Assembly (NCBI GenBank): GCA_949710005.1
Contig: OX453279.1
Span: 11,143,378-11,207,377 of the forward strand
Direction: 5' to 3'
Source: Ricordea florida
Lineage: Eukaryota > Cnidaria > Anthozoa > Corallimorpharia > Ricordeidae
DNA: 64,000 nt
The notes below the pieces were generated by a model. That model did no database searches and was not told where the DNA came from. It was given only the letters and a program-made list of their open reading frames with translations. The translations under genes and the position numbers were made by a program. Below, piece by piece: positions 9,598-22,204 of the stretch (position 1 is its first letter; the number at the start of each line of letters is the position of its first letter).

Positions 9598-12596
9598 TTT
9601 TTTGACAAAAAATCTATAAGGCTGAGCTTCCTTGCAACCATCTCTTGGTATTTGTTTCTTGTCTTCAAAAATGACTATAATCACGACATAAAATGCATTT
9701 TAAATTACATATTAAATGCTACAAGATGGTAAAAATTGCATGTTCATCACTAACCTGTGTAATTAAGACTTATCAGAAGAACTTTGGTACTGTCTGAGCA
9801 GTATGCTATAGAGTTAGCTGCCTTAAGCAAATATCTCAACAGCCAAAATACAATACGATATCGAATTACTATCAATTTGATTTCTTACCTAGATGTTGCC
9901 CTTTCGTAATTAGTAAAAATCTGCAAAGTTTTAGAATTGCAAAGATTCGGTAGGCCGACGTATGATAGAATATCTTTAATTTTAAGGCATATAGGCAATT
10001 GGTCGAAGTGCGCATGCGTAGTAACTAAAAGTAGTTTCCTTAAATCACATGGAAATCTAATTGCTGCAGTTAAAATTTTATTCGTCATTCAAAGCTGAGT
10101 CTATATCCTACTATAACATATAGATAAAACATTCAAAATGATGCGATAACTTACCCCCTTAGATGACGGTCCTTCTGCCCATACAATCTCTTATCTGTTT
10201 TTTTTTGCAAAAATTCTATACGGCTTAGCTTTCTTGCAACCATCTCTTGGTATTGTCTCTTGTCTTAAAAAATGACTACAATCACGAGATAAAATGCATT
10301 TTAAATTACATTTTAAATGCTACAAGATGGTAAAAATTGCATGTTCATCACTAATCTGTGTAATAAGGACTTATCAGATAAACTTTGGTACTGTCTGAGC
10401 AGTATGCTATAGAATTAGCTGCCTTAAGCAAATATCTTGACAGCAAAAATACAATACGATTGCGAATTACTATTAATTTGATTTGTTACCTAGATGTTGC
10501 CCTTTCGTAATTAGTAAAAATCTGCAAAGTTTCAGAATATCAAAGATTCGGTAGGCCGACGTATGATAGAATATCTTTCATTTTAAGGCATATAGGCAAT
10601 TGGTCGAAGTGCGCATGCGTAGTAACTAAAACTAGTTTCCTTAAATCACATGGAAATCTAATCGTTGCAATTAAAATTTTATTCGTCATCCAAAGCTGAG
10701 TCTATATCCTACTATAACACATAGATAAAACATCCAAAAATATTCGATAACTTACCCTCCTAGATGATGGTCCTTCTGCCCATAAAATCTCTTATATGGT
10801 TTTTGACAAAAATCTATAAGGCTGAGCTTCCTTGCAACCATCTCTTGGTATTTGTTTCTTGTCTTCAAAAATGACTATAATCACGACATAAAATGCATTT
10901 TAAATTACATATTAAATGCTACAAGATGGTAAAAATTGCATGTTCATCACTAATCTGTGTAATTAAGACTTATCAGAAGAACTTTGCTACTGTCTGAGCA
11001 GTATGCTATAGAGTTAGGTGCCTTAAGCAAATATCTTAAAAGCCAAAATACAATACGATTGCGAATTACTATCAATTTGATTTCTTACCTAGATGTTGCC
11101 CTTTCGTAATTAGTAAAAATCTGCAAAGTTTTAGAATTGCAAAGATTCGGTAGGTCGACGTATGATAGAATATCTTTCATTTTAAGGCATATAAACAATT
11201 GGTCGAAGTGCGCATGCGTAGTAACTAAAACTAGTTTCCTTAAATCACATGGAAATCTAATCGCTGCAGTTAAAGTTTAATTCGTCATCCAAAGCTGAGT
11301 CTATATCCTACTATAACATATAGATAAATCATTCAAAATGATTCGATAACTTACCCTCTTAGATGACGGTCCTTCTGCCCATACAATCTCTTATCTGGTT
11401 TTTTGCAAAAAATCTATAAGGCTGAGCGTCCTTGCAACCATCTCCTTGTATTGTATCTTGTCTTCAAAAACGACTACAATCACGACATAAAATGCATTTT
11501 AAATTACATATTAAATGCTACAAGATGGTAAAAATTGCATGTTCATCACTAATCTGTGTAAGTAAGACTTATCAGATGAACTTTGGTACTGTCTGAGCAG
11601 TATGCTATAGAATTAGCTGCCTTAAGCAAATATCTTGACAGCCAAAATACAATACGATTGCGAATTACTATCAATTTGATTTCTTACCAAGATGTTGCCC
11701 TTTCGTAATTACTAAGAATCTGCAAAGTTTTAGAATTGCAAAGATTCAATAGGCCGACGTATGATAAGATATCTTTCATTTTAAGGCATATAAACAATTG
11801 GTCGAAGTGCGCATGCGTAGTAACTAAAACTAGTTTCCTTAAATCACATGGAAATCTAATCGCTGCAGTTAAAGTTTAATTCGTCATCCAAAGCTGAGTC
11901 TATATCCTACTATAACATATAGATAAATCATTCAAAATGATTCGATAACTTACCCTCTTAGATGACGGTCCTTCTGCCCATACAATCTCTTATCTGGTTT
12001 TTTGCAAAAAATCTATAAGGCTGAGCGTCCTTGCAACCATCTCCTTGTATTGTATCTTGTCTTCAAAAACGACTACAATCACGACATAAAATGCATTTTA
12101 AATTACATATTAAATGCTACAAGATGGTAAAAATTGCATGTTCATCACTAATCTGTGTAAGTAAGACTTATCAGATGAACTTTGGTACTGTCTGAGCAGT
12201 ATGCTATAGAATTAGCTGCCTTAAGCAAATATCTTGACAGCCAAAATACAATACGATTGCGAATTACTATCAATTTGATTTCTTACCAAGATGTTGCCCT
12301 TTCGTAATTACTAAGAATCTGCAAAGTTTTAGAATTGCAAAGATTCAATAGGCCGACGTATGATAAGATATCTTTTATTTTAGGGCATATAGGCAATTGG
12401 TCGAGGTGCGCATGCGTAGTAACTAAAAGTAGTTTCCTTAAATCACATGGAAATCTAATCGTTGCAATTAAAATTTTATTCGTCATCCAAAGCTGAGTCT
12501 ATATCCTACTATAACATATAGATAAAACATCCAAAATGATTCCATAACTTACCCTCCTAGATGACGGTCTTTCTGCCCATACAATCTCTTATATGG
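9598..12596. repeat. Higher-order unit 5, expanded: A-B-C-(D/C)-D (2999 bp)
   Basis: Starts are A 9598, B 10198, C 10800, D/C 11399 and D about 11998. The fourth monomer is D up to gataagatatc and then switches to C (tttcattttaaggcatataaac, taaagtttaattcg, taaatcattc). The switch lies between about 11768 and 11777. A complete D follows. This is what a crossover between D and C, misaligned by one monomer, would leave: one monomer gained and the phase of the array kept. The hybrid has no open 67-codon frame because it takes the C 3' end. Confidence 0.95.
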
Positions 12597-14397
12597 TTTT
12601 TTGACAAAAAATCTATAAGGCTGAGCTTCCTTGCAACCATCTCTTGGTATTTGTTTCTTGTCTTCAAAAATGACTATAATCACGACATAAAATGCATTTT
12701 AAATTACATATTAAATGCTACAAGATGGTAAAAATTGCATGTTCATCACTAACCTGTGTAATTAAGACTTATCAGAAGAACTTTGCTACTGTCTGAGCAG
12801 TATGCTATAGAGTTAGCTGCCTTAAGCAAATATCTCAACAGCCAAAATACAATACGATATCGAATTACTATCAATTTGATTTCTTACCTAGATGTTGCCC
12901 TTTCGTAATTAGTAAAAATCTGCAAAGTTTTAGAATTGCAAAGATTCGGTAGGCCGACGTATGATAGAATATCTTTAATTTTAAGGCATATAGGCAATTG
13001 GTCGAAGTGCGCATGCGTAGTAACTAAAAGTAGTTTCCTTAAATCACATGGAAATCTAATTGCTGCAGTTAAAATTTTATTCGTCATTCAAAGCTGAGTC
13101 TATATCCTACTATAACATATAGATAAAACATTCAAAATGATGCGATAACTTACCCCCTTAGATGACGGTCCTTCTGCCCATACAATCTCTTATCTGTTTT
13201 TTTTTGCAAAAATTCTATACGGCTTAGCTTTCTTGCAACCATCTCTTGGTATTGTCTCTTGTCTTAAAAAATGACTACAATCACGAGATAAAATGCATTT
13301 TAAATTACATTTTAAATGCTACAAGATGGTAAAAATTGCATGTTCATCACTAATCTGTGTAATAAAGACTTATCAGATAAACTTTGGTACTGTCTGAGCA
13401 GTATAATATAGAATTAGCTGCCTTAAGCAAATATCTTGACAGCAAAAATACAATACGATTGCGAATTACTATTAATTTGATTTGTTACCTAGATGTTGCC
13501 CTTTCGTAATTAGTAAAAATCTGCAAAGTTTCAGAATATCAAAGATTCGGTAGGCCGACGTATGATAGAATATCTTTCATTTTAAGGCATATAGGATATT
13601 GGTCGAAGTGCGCATGCGTAGTAACTAAAACTAGTTTCCTTAAATCACATGGAAATCTAATCGCTGGAGTTAAAGTTTAATTCGTCATCCAAAGCTGAGT
13701 CTATATCCTACTATAACATATAGATAAATTATTCAAAATGATTCGATAACTTACCCTCTTAGATGACGGTCCTTCTGCCCATACAATCTCTTATCTGGTT
13801 TTTTGCAAAAAATCTATAAGGCTGAGCGTCCTTGCAACCATCTCCTTGTATTGTATCTTGTCTTCAAAAACGACTACAATCACGACATAAAATGCATTTT
13901 AAATTACATATTAAATGCTACAAGATGGTAAAAATTGCATGTTCATCACTAATCTGTGTAAGTAAGACTTATCAGATGAACTTTGGTACTGTCTGAGCAG
14001 TATGCTATAGAATTAGCTGCCTTAAGCAAATATCTTGACAGCCAAAATACAATACGATTGCGAATTACTATCAATTTGATTTCTTACCAAGATGTTGCCC
14101 TTTCGTAATTACTAAGAATCTGCAAAGTTTTAGAATTGCAAAGATTCAATAGGCCAACGTATGATAAGATATCTTTTATTTTAGGGCATATAGGCAATTG
14201 GTCGAGGTGCGCATGCGTAGTAACTAAAAGTAGTTTCCTTAAATCACATGGAAATCTAATCGTTGCAATTAAAATTTTATTCGTCATCCAAAGCTGAGTC
14301 TATATCCTACTATAACATATAGATAAAACATCCAAAATGATTCCATAACTTACCCTCCTAGATGACGGTCTTTGTGCCCATACAATCTCTTATATGG
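12597..14397. repeat. Contracted higher-order unit: A-(B/C)-D (1801 bp)
   Basis: Starts are A 12597, B/C about 13196 and D about 13799. The A copy carries the C-like actttgctactg. The middle monomer is B (cagaatatcaaag) up to at least 13597 and C (tcgctggagttaaagtttaattcg) from about 13664, so one monomer has been lost by fusion. It also has private changes: gtataatatag instead of gtatgctatag, ataggatattgg, and ctggag instead of ctgcag. The D copy has ggccaacg and tttgtgccc. Confidence 0.95.
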
Positions 14398-16200
14398 TTT
14401 TTTGACAAAAAAATCTATAAGGCTGAGCTTCCTCTCAACCATCTCTTGGTATTTGTTTCTTGTCTTCAAAAATGACTATAATCACGACATAAAATGCATT
14501 TTAAATTACATATTAAATGCTACAAGATGGTAAAAATTGCATGTTCATCACTAACCTGTGTAATTAAGACTTATCAGAAGAACTTTGGTACTGTCTGAGC
14601 AGTATGCTATAGAGTTAGCTGCCTTAAGCAAATATCTCAACAGCCAAAATACAATACGATATCGAATTACTATCAATTTGATTTCTTACCTAGATGTTGC
14701 CCTTTCGTAATTAGTAAAAATCTGCAAAGTTTTAGAATTGCAAAGATTCGGTAGGCCGACGTATGATAGAATATCTTTAATTTTAAGGCATATAGGCAAT
14801 TGGTCGAAGTGCGCATGCGTAGTAACTAAAAGTAGTTTCCTTAAATCACATGGAAATCTAATTGCTGCAGTTAAAATTTTATTCGTCATTCAAAGCTGAG
14901 TCTATATCCTACTATAACATATAGATAAAACATTCAAAATGATGCGATAACTTACCCCCTTAGATGACGGTCCTTCTGCCCATACAATCTCTTATCTGTT
15001 TTTTTTTGCAAAAATTCTATAAGGCTTAGCTTTCTTGCAACCATCTCTTGGTATTGTCTCTTGTCTTAAAAAATGACTACAATCACGAGATAAAATGCAT
15101 TTTAAATTACATTTTAAATGCTACAAGATGGTAAAAATTGCATGTTCATCACTAATCTGTGTAATAAAGACTTATCAGATAAACTTTGGTACTGTCTGAG
15201 CAGTATGCTATAGAATTAGCTGCCTTAAGCAAATATCTTGACAGCAAAAATACAATACGATTGCGAATTACTATCAATTTGATTTCTTACCAAGATGTTG
15301 CCCTTTCGTAATTAGTAAAAATCTGCAAAGTTTTAGAATTGCAAACATTCGGTAGGTCGACGTATGATAGAATATCTTTCATTTTAAGGCATATAGGCAA
15401 TTGGTCGAAGTGCGCATGCGTAGTAACTAAAACTAGTTTCCTTAAATCACATGGAAATCTAATCGCTGCAGTTAAAGTTTTATTCGTCATCCAAAGCTGA
15501 GTCTATATCCTACTATAACATATAGATAAAACATTCAAAATGATGCGATAACTTACCCCCTTAGATGACGGTCCTTCTGCCCATACAATCTCTTATCTGT
15601 TTTTTTTGCAAAAATTCTATAAGGCTTAGCTTTCTTGCAACCATCTCTTGGTATTGTCTCTTGTCTTAAAAAATGACTACAATCACGAGATAAAATGCAT
15701 TTTAAATTACATTTTAAATGCTACAAGATGGTAAAAATTGCATGTTCATCACTAATCTGTGTAATAAAGACTTATCAGATAAACTTTGGTACTGTCTGAG
15801 CAGTATGCTATAGAATTAGCTGCCTTAAGCAAATATCTTGACAGCCAAAATACAATACGATTGCGAATTACTATCAATTTGATTTCTTACCAAGATGTTG
15901 CCCTTTCGTAATTACTAAGAATCTGCAAAGTTTTAGAATTGCAAAGATTCGGTAGGCCGACGTATGATAAGATATCTTTTATTTTAGGGCATATAGGCAA
16001 TTGGTCGAAGTGCAAATGCGTAGTAACTAAAAGTAGTTTCCTTAAGTCACATGGAAATCTAATGGTTGCAATTAAAATTTTATTCGTCATCCAAAGCTGA
16101 GTCTATATCCTACTATAACATATAGATAAAACATCCAAAATGATTCCATAACTTACCCTCCTAGATGACGGTCTTTCTGCCCATACAATCTCTTATATGG
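14398..16200. repeat. Trimer A-(E/A)-(B/D) (1.8 kb), start of the scrambled domain
   Basis: Starts are A 14398, E/A about 15000 and B/D about 15600. The A copy has cttcctctcaacc, a private change. The second monomer is E through the middle but ends with the A 3' block (aaaacattc, gatgcgataac, acccccttag). The third starts as B and becomes D at the cttaccaag region. It has the only visible disruption of the CGCATGCG landmark (gaagtgcaaatgcg, about 16008-16020). Confidence 0.9.
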
Positions 16201-16802
16201 TTTTTTGACAAAAAAATCTATAAGGCTGAGCTTCCTTGCAACCATCTTTTGGTATTTGTTTCTTGTCTTCAAAAATGACTATAATCACGACAAAAAATGC
16301 ATTTTAAATTACATATTAAATGCTACAAGATGGTAAAAATTGCATGTTCATCACTAATCTGTGTAATTAAGACTTATCAGAAGAACGTTGGTACTATCTG
16401 AGCAGTATGCTATAGAGTTAGCTGCCTTAAGCAAATATCTTAACAGCCAAAATACAATACGATATCGAATTACTATCAATTTGATTTCTTACCTAGATGT
16501 TGCCCTTTCGTAATTAGTAAAAATCTGCAAAGTTTTAGAATTGCAAAGATTCGGTAGGCCGACGTATGATAGAATATCTTTAATTTTAAGGCATATAGGC
16601 AATTGGTCGAAGTGCGCATGCGTAGTAACTAAAAGTAGTTTCCTTAAATCACATGGAAATCTAATTGCTGCAGTTAAAATTTTATTCGTCATTCAAAGCT
16701 GAGTCTATATCCTACTATAACATATAGATAAAACATTCAAAATGATGCGATAACTTACCCCCTTAGATGACGGTCCTTCTGCCCATACAATCTCTTATCT
16801 GT
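16201..16802. repeat. Satellite monomer type A' (variant of A, reference copy)
   Basis: This is type A with a linked set of private changes: a seven-A run after gac, catcttttgg instead of catctcttgg, cgacaaaaaatgc instead of cgacataaaatgc, gaacgttgg instead of gaactttgg, and atcttaacagcc. The set recurs at 60615 and 63618, and is followed by a B/D hybrid both here and at 60615. It is a distinct sublineage rather than random noise. Confidence 0.9.
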
Positions 16803-18604
16803 TTTTTTTGCAAAAATTCTATAAGGCTTAGCTTTCTTGCAATCATCTCTTGGTATTGTCTCTTGTCTTAAAAAATGACTACAATCACGAGATAAAATGC
16901 ATTTTAAATTACATTTTAAATGCTACAAGATGGTAAAAATTGCATGTTCATCACTAATCTGTGTAATAAAGACTTATCAGATGAACTTTGGTACTGTCTT
17001 AGCAGTATGCTATAGAATTAGCTGCCTTAAGCAAATATCTTGACAGCCAAAATACAATACGATTGCGAATTACTATCAATTTGATTTCTTACCAAGATGT
17101 TGCCCTTTCGTAATTACTAAGAATCTGCAAAGTTTTAGAATTGCAAAGATTCGCTAGGCCGAGGTATGATAAGATATCTTTTATTTTAGGGCATATAGGC
17201 AATTGGTCGAAGTGCGCATGCGTAGTAACTAAAACTAGTTTCCTTAAATCACATGGAAATCTAATCGTTGCAATTAAAATTTTATTCGTCATCCAAAGCT
17301 GAGTCTATATCCTACTATAACATATAGATAAAACATCCAAAATGATTCCATAACTTACCCTCCTAGATGACGGTCCTTCTGCCCATACAATCTCTTATAT
17401 GGTTTTTTGACAAAAAATCTATAAGGCTGAGCTTCCTTGCAACCATCTCTTGGTATTTGTTTCTTGTCTTCAAAAATGACTATAATCACGACATAAAATG
17501 CATTTTAAATTACATATTAAATGCTACAAGATGGTAAAAATTGCATGTTCATCACTAATCTGTGTAATTAAGACTTATCAGAAGAACTTTGGTACTGTCT
17601 GAGCAGTATGCTATAGAGTTAGCTGCCTTAAGCAAATATCTCAACAGCCAAAATACAATACGATATCGAATTACTATCAATTTGATTTCTTACCTAGATG
17701 TTGCCCTTTCGTAATTAGTAAAAATCTGCAAAGTTTTAGAATTGCAAAGATTCGGTAGGCCGACGTATGATAGAATATCTTTAATTTTAAGGCATATAGG
17801 CAATTGGTCGAAGTGCGCATGCGTAGTAACTAAAAGTAGTTTCCTTAAATCACATGGAAATCTAATTGCTGCAGTTAAAATTTTATTCGTCATTCAAAGC
17901 TGAGTCTATATCCTACTATAACATATAGATAAAACATTCAAAATGATGCGATAACTTACCCCCTTAGATGACGGTCCTTCTGCCCATACAATCTCTTATC
18001 TGTTTTTTTTTGCAAAAATTCTATAAGGCTTAGCTTTCTTGCAACCATCTCTTGGTATTGTCTCTTGTCTTCAAAAACGACTACAATCACGACATAAAAT
18101 GCATTTTAAATTACATATTAAATGCTACAAGATGGTAAAAATTGCATGTTCATCACTAATCTGTGTAAGTAAGACTTATCAGATGAACTTTGGTACTGTC
18201 TGAGCAGTATGCTATAGAATTAGCTGCCTTAAGCAAATATCTTGACAGCCAAAATACAATACGATTGCGAATTACTATCAATTTGATTTCTTACCAAGAT
18301 GTTGCCCTTTCGTAATTACTAAGAATCTGCAAAGTTTTAGAATTGCAAAGATTCAATAGGCCGACGTATGATAAGATATCTTTTATTTTAGGGCATATAG
18401 GCAATTGGTCGAGGTGCGCATGCGTAGTAACTAAAAGTAGTTTTCTTAAATCACATGGAAATCTAATCGTTGCAATTAAAATTTTATTCGTCATCCAAAG
18501 CTGAGTCTATATCCTACTATAACATATAGATAAAACATCCAAAATGATTCCATAACTTACCCTCCTAGATGACGGTCTTTCTGCCCATACAATCTCTTAT
18601 ATGG
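16201..18604. repeat. Two dimers: A'-(B/D) and A-(B/D) (1202 bp each)
   Basis: Starts are A' 16201, B/D about 16803, A 17403 and B/D about 18004. The first B/D monomer switches to D between gataaag and gatgaac and has private gcaatcatc, gctaggccgagg and ctgtcttagc. The second switches much earlier, between the B-type tattgtctc and the D-type cttcaaaaacgac at about 18070. The dimers therefore arose from two different B-to-D joins. Confidence 0.9.
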
Positions 18605-21600
18605 TTTTTTGACAAAAAATCTATAAGGCTGAGCTTCCTTGCAACCATCTCTTGGTATTTGTTTCTTGTCTTCAAAAATGACTATAATCACGACATAAAA
18701 TGCATTTTAAATTACATATTAAATGCTACAAGATGGTAAAAATTGCATGTTCATCACTAACCTGTGTAATTAAGACTTATCAGAAGAACTTTGGTACTGT
18801 CTGAGCAGTATGCTATAGAGTTAGCTGCCTTAAGCAAATATCTCAACAGCCAAAATACAATACGATATCGAATTACTATCAATTTGATTTCTTACCTAGA
18901 TGTTGCCCTTTCGTAATTAGTAAAAATCTGCAAAGTTTTAGAATTGCAAAGATTCGGTAGGCCGACGTATGATAGAATATCTTTAATTTTAAGGCATATA
19001 GGCAATTGGTCGAAGTGCGCATGCGTAGTAACTAAAAGTAGTTTCCTTAAATCACATGGAAATCTAATTGCTGCAGTTAAAATTTTATTCGTCATTCAAA
19101 GCTGAGTCTATATCCTACTATAACATATAGATAAAACATTCAAAATGATGCGATAACTTACCCCCTTAGATGACGGTCCTTCTGCCCATACAATCTCTTA
19201 TCTGTTTTTTTTTGCAAAAATTCTATAAGGCTTAGTTTTCTTGCAACCATCTCTTGGTATTGTCTCTTGTCTTAAAAAATGACTACAATCACGAGATAAA
19301 ATGCATTTTAAATTACATTTTAAATGCTACAAGATGGTAAAAATTGCATGTTCATCACTAATCTGTGTAATAAAGACTTATCAGATAAACTTTGGTACTG
19401 TCTGAGCAGTATGCTATAGAATTAGCTGCCTTAAGCAAATATCTTGACAGCCAAAATACAATACGATTGCGAATTACTATTAATTTGATTTGTTACCTAG
19501 ATGTTGCCCTTTCGTAATTAGTAAAAATCTGCAAAGTTTCAGAATTGCAAAGATTCGGTAGGCCGACGTATGATAGAATATCTTTCATTTTAAGGCATAT
19601 AGGCAATTGGTCGAAGTGCGCATGCGTAGTAACTAAAACTAGTTTCCTTAAATCACATGGAAATCTAATCGTTGCAATTAAAATTTTATTCGTCATCCAA
19701 AGCTGAGTCTATATCCTACTATAACACATAGATAAAACATCCAAAAATATTCGATAACTTACCCTCCTAGATGATGGTCCTTCTGCCCATAAAATCTCTT
19801 ATATGGTTTTTGACAAAAATCTATAAGGCTGAGCTTCCTTGCAACCATCTCTTGGTATTTGTTTCTTGTCTTCAAAAATGACTATAATCACGACATAAAA
19901 TGCATTTTAAATTACATATTAAATGCTACAAGATGGTAAAAATTGCATGTTCATCACTAATCTGTGTAATTAAGACTTATCAGAAGAACTTTGGTACTGT
20001 CTGAGCAGTATGCTATAGAGTTAGCTGCCTTAAGCAAATATCTCAACAGCCAAAATACAATACAATATCGAATTACTATCAATTTGATTTCTTACCTAGA
20101 TGTTGCCCTTTCGTAATTAGTAAAAATCTGCAAAGTCTTAGAATTGCAAAGATTCGGTAGGCCGACGTATGATAGAATATCTTTAATTTTAAGGCATATA
20201 GGCAATTGGTCGAAGTGCGCATGCGTAGTAACTAAAAGTAGTTTCCTTAAATCACATGGAAATCTAATTGCTGCAGTTAAAATTTTATTCGTCATTCAAA
20301 GCTGAGTCTATATCCTACTATAACATATAGATAAAACATTCAAAATGATGCGATAACTTACCCCCTTAGATGACGGTCCTTCTGCCCATACAATCTCTTA
20401 TCTGTTTTTTTTTGCAAAAATTCTATAAGGCTTAGCTTTCTTGCAACCATCTCTTGGTATTGTCTCTTGTCTTAAAAAATGACTACAATCACGAGATAAA
20501 ATGCATTTTAAATTACATTTTAAATGCTACAAGATGGTAAAAATTGCATGTTCATCACTAATCTGTGTAATAAAGACTTATCAGATAAACTTTGGTACTG
20601 TCTGAGCAGTATGCTATAGAATTAGCTGCCTTAAGCAAATATCTTGACAGCCAAAATACAATACGATTGCGAATTACTATTAATTTGATTTGTTACCTAG
20701 ATGTTGCCCTTTCGTAATTAGTAAAAATCTGCAAAGTTTCAGAATTGCAAAGATTCGGTAGGCCGACGTATGATAGAATATCTTTCATTTTAAGGCATAT
20801 AGGCAATTGGTCGAAGTGCGCATGCGTAGTAACTAAAACTAGTTTCCTTAAGTCACATGGAAATCTAATCGTTGCAATTAAAATTTTATTCGTCATCCAA
20901 AGCTGAGTCTATATCCTACTATAACACATAGATAAAACATCCAAAAATATTCGATAACTTACCCTCCTAGATGATGGTCCTTCTGCCCATAAAATCTCTT
21001 ATATGGTTTTTGACAAAAATCTATAAGGCTGAGCTTCCTTGCAACCATCTCTTGGTATTTGTTTCTTGTCTTCAAAAATGACTATAATCACGACATAAAA
21101 TGCATTTTAAATTACATATTAAATGCTACAAGATGGTAAAAATTGCATGTTCATCACTAATCTGTGTAATTAAGACTTATCAGAAGAACTTTGCTACTGT
21201 CTGAGCAGTATGCTATAGAGTTAGCTGCCTTAAGCAAATATCTTAAAAGCCAAAATACAATACGATTGCGAATTACTATCAATTTGATTTCTTACCTAGA
21301 TGTTGCCCTTTTGTAATTAGTAAAAATCTGCAAAGTTTTAGAATTGCAAAGATTCGGTAGGTCGACGTATGATAGAATATCTTTCATTTTAAGGCATATA
21401 GGCAATTGGTCGAAGTGCGCATGCGTAGTAACTAAAACTAGTTTCCTTAAATCACATGGAAATCTAATCGCTGCAGTTAAAGTTTAATTCGTCATCCAAA
21501 GCTGAGTCTATATCCTACTATAACATATAGATAAATCATTCAAAATGATTCGATAACTTACCCTCTTAGATGACGGTCCTTCTGCCCATACAATCTCTTA

Positions 21601-22204
21601 TCTGGTTTTTTGCAAAAAATCTATAAGGCTGAGCGTCCTTGCAACCATCTCCTTGTATTGTATCTTGTCTTCAAAAACGACTACAATCACGACATAAAAT
21701 GCATTTTAAATTACATATTAAATGCTACAAGATGGTAAAAATTGCATGTTCATCACTAATCTGTGTAAGTAAGACTTATCAGATGAACTTTGGTACTGTC
21801 TGAGCAGTATGCTATAGAATTAGCTGCCTTAAGCAAATATCTTGACAGCCAAAATACAATACGATTGCGAATTACTATCAATTTGATTTCTTACCAAGAT
21901 GTTGCCCTTTCGTAATTACTAAAAATCTGCAAAGTTTTAGAATTGCAAAGATTCAATAGGCCAACGTATGATAAGATATCTTTTATTTTAGGGCATATAG
22001 GCAATTGGTCGAGGTGCGCATGCGTAGTAACTAAAAGTAGTTTCCTTAAATCACATGGAAATCTAATCGTTGCAATTAAAATTTTATTCGTCATCCAAAG
22101 CTGAGTCTATATCCTACTATAACATATAGATAAAACATCCAAAATGATTCCATAACTTACCCTCCTAGATGACGGTCTTTCTGCCCATACAATCTCTTAT
22201 ATGG
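18605..22204. repeat. Hexamer A-B'-(C/A)-B'-C-D (3.6 kb)
   Basis: Starts are A 18605, B' 19205, C/A 19807, B' 20405, C 21007 and D 21606. The C/A monomer has the C-type short opening and ctaatctg, then A markers from tttggtactg onward. The result is A-B' twice before the cycle resumes with C-D. The C copy carries ccttttgtaatt, a rare change used below as a duplication marker. The second B' has cttaagtcac. Confidence 0.92.
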
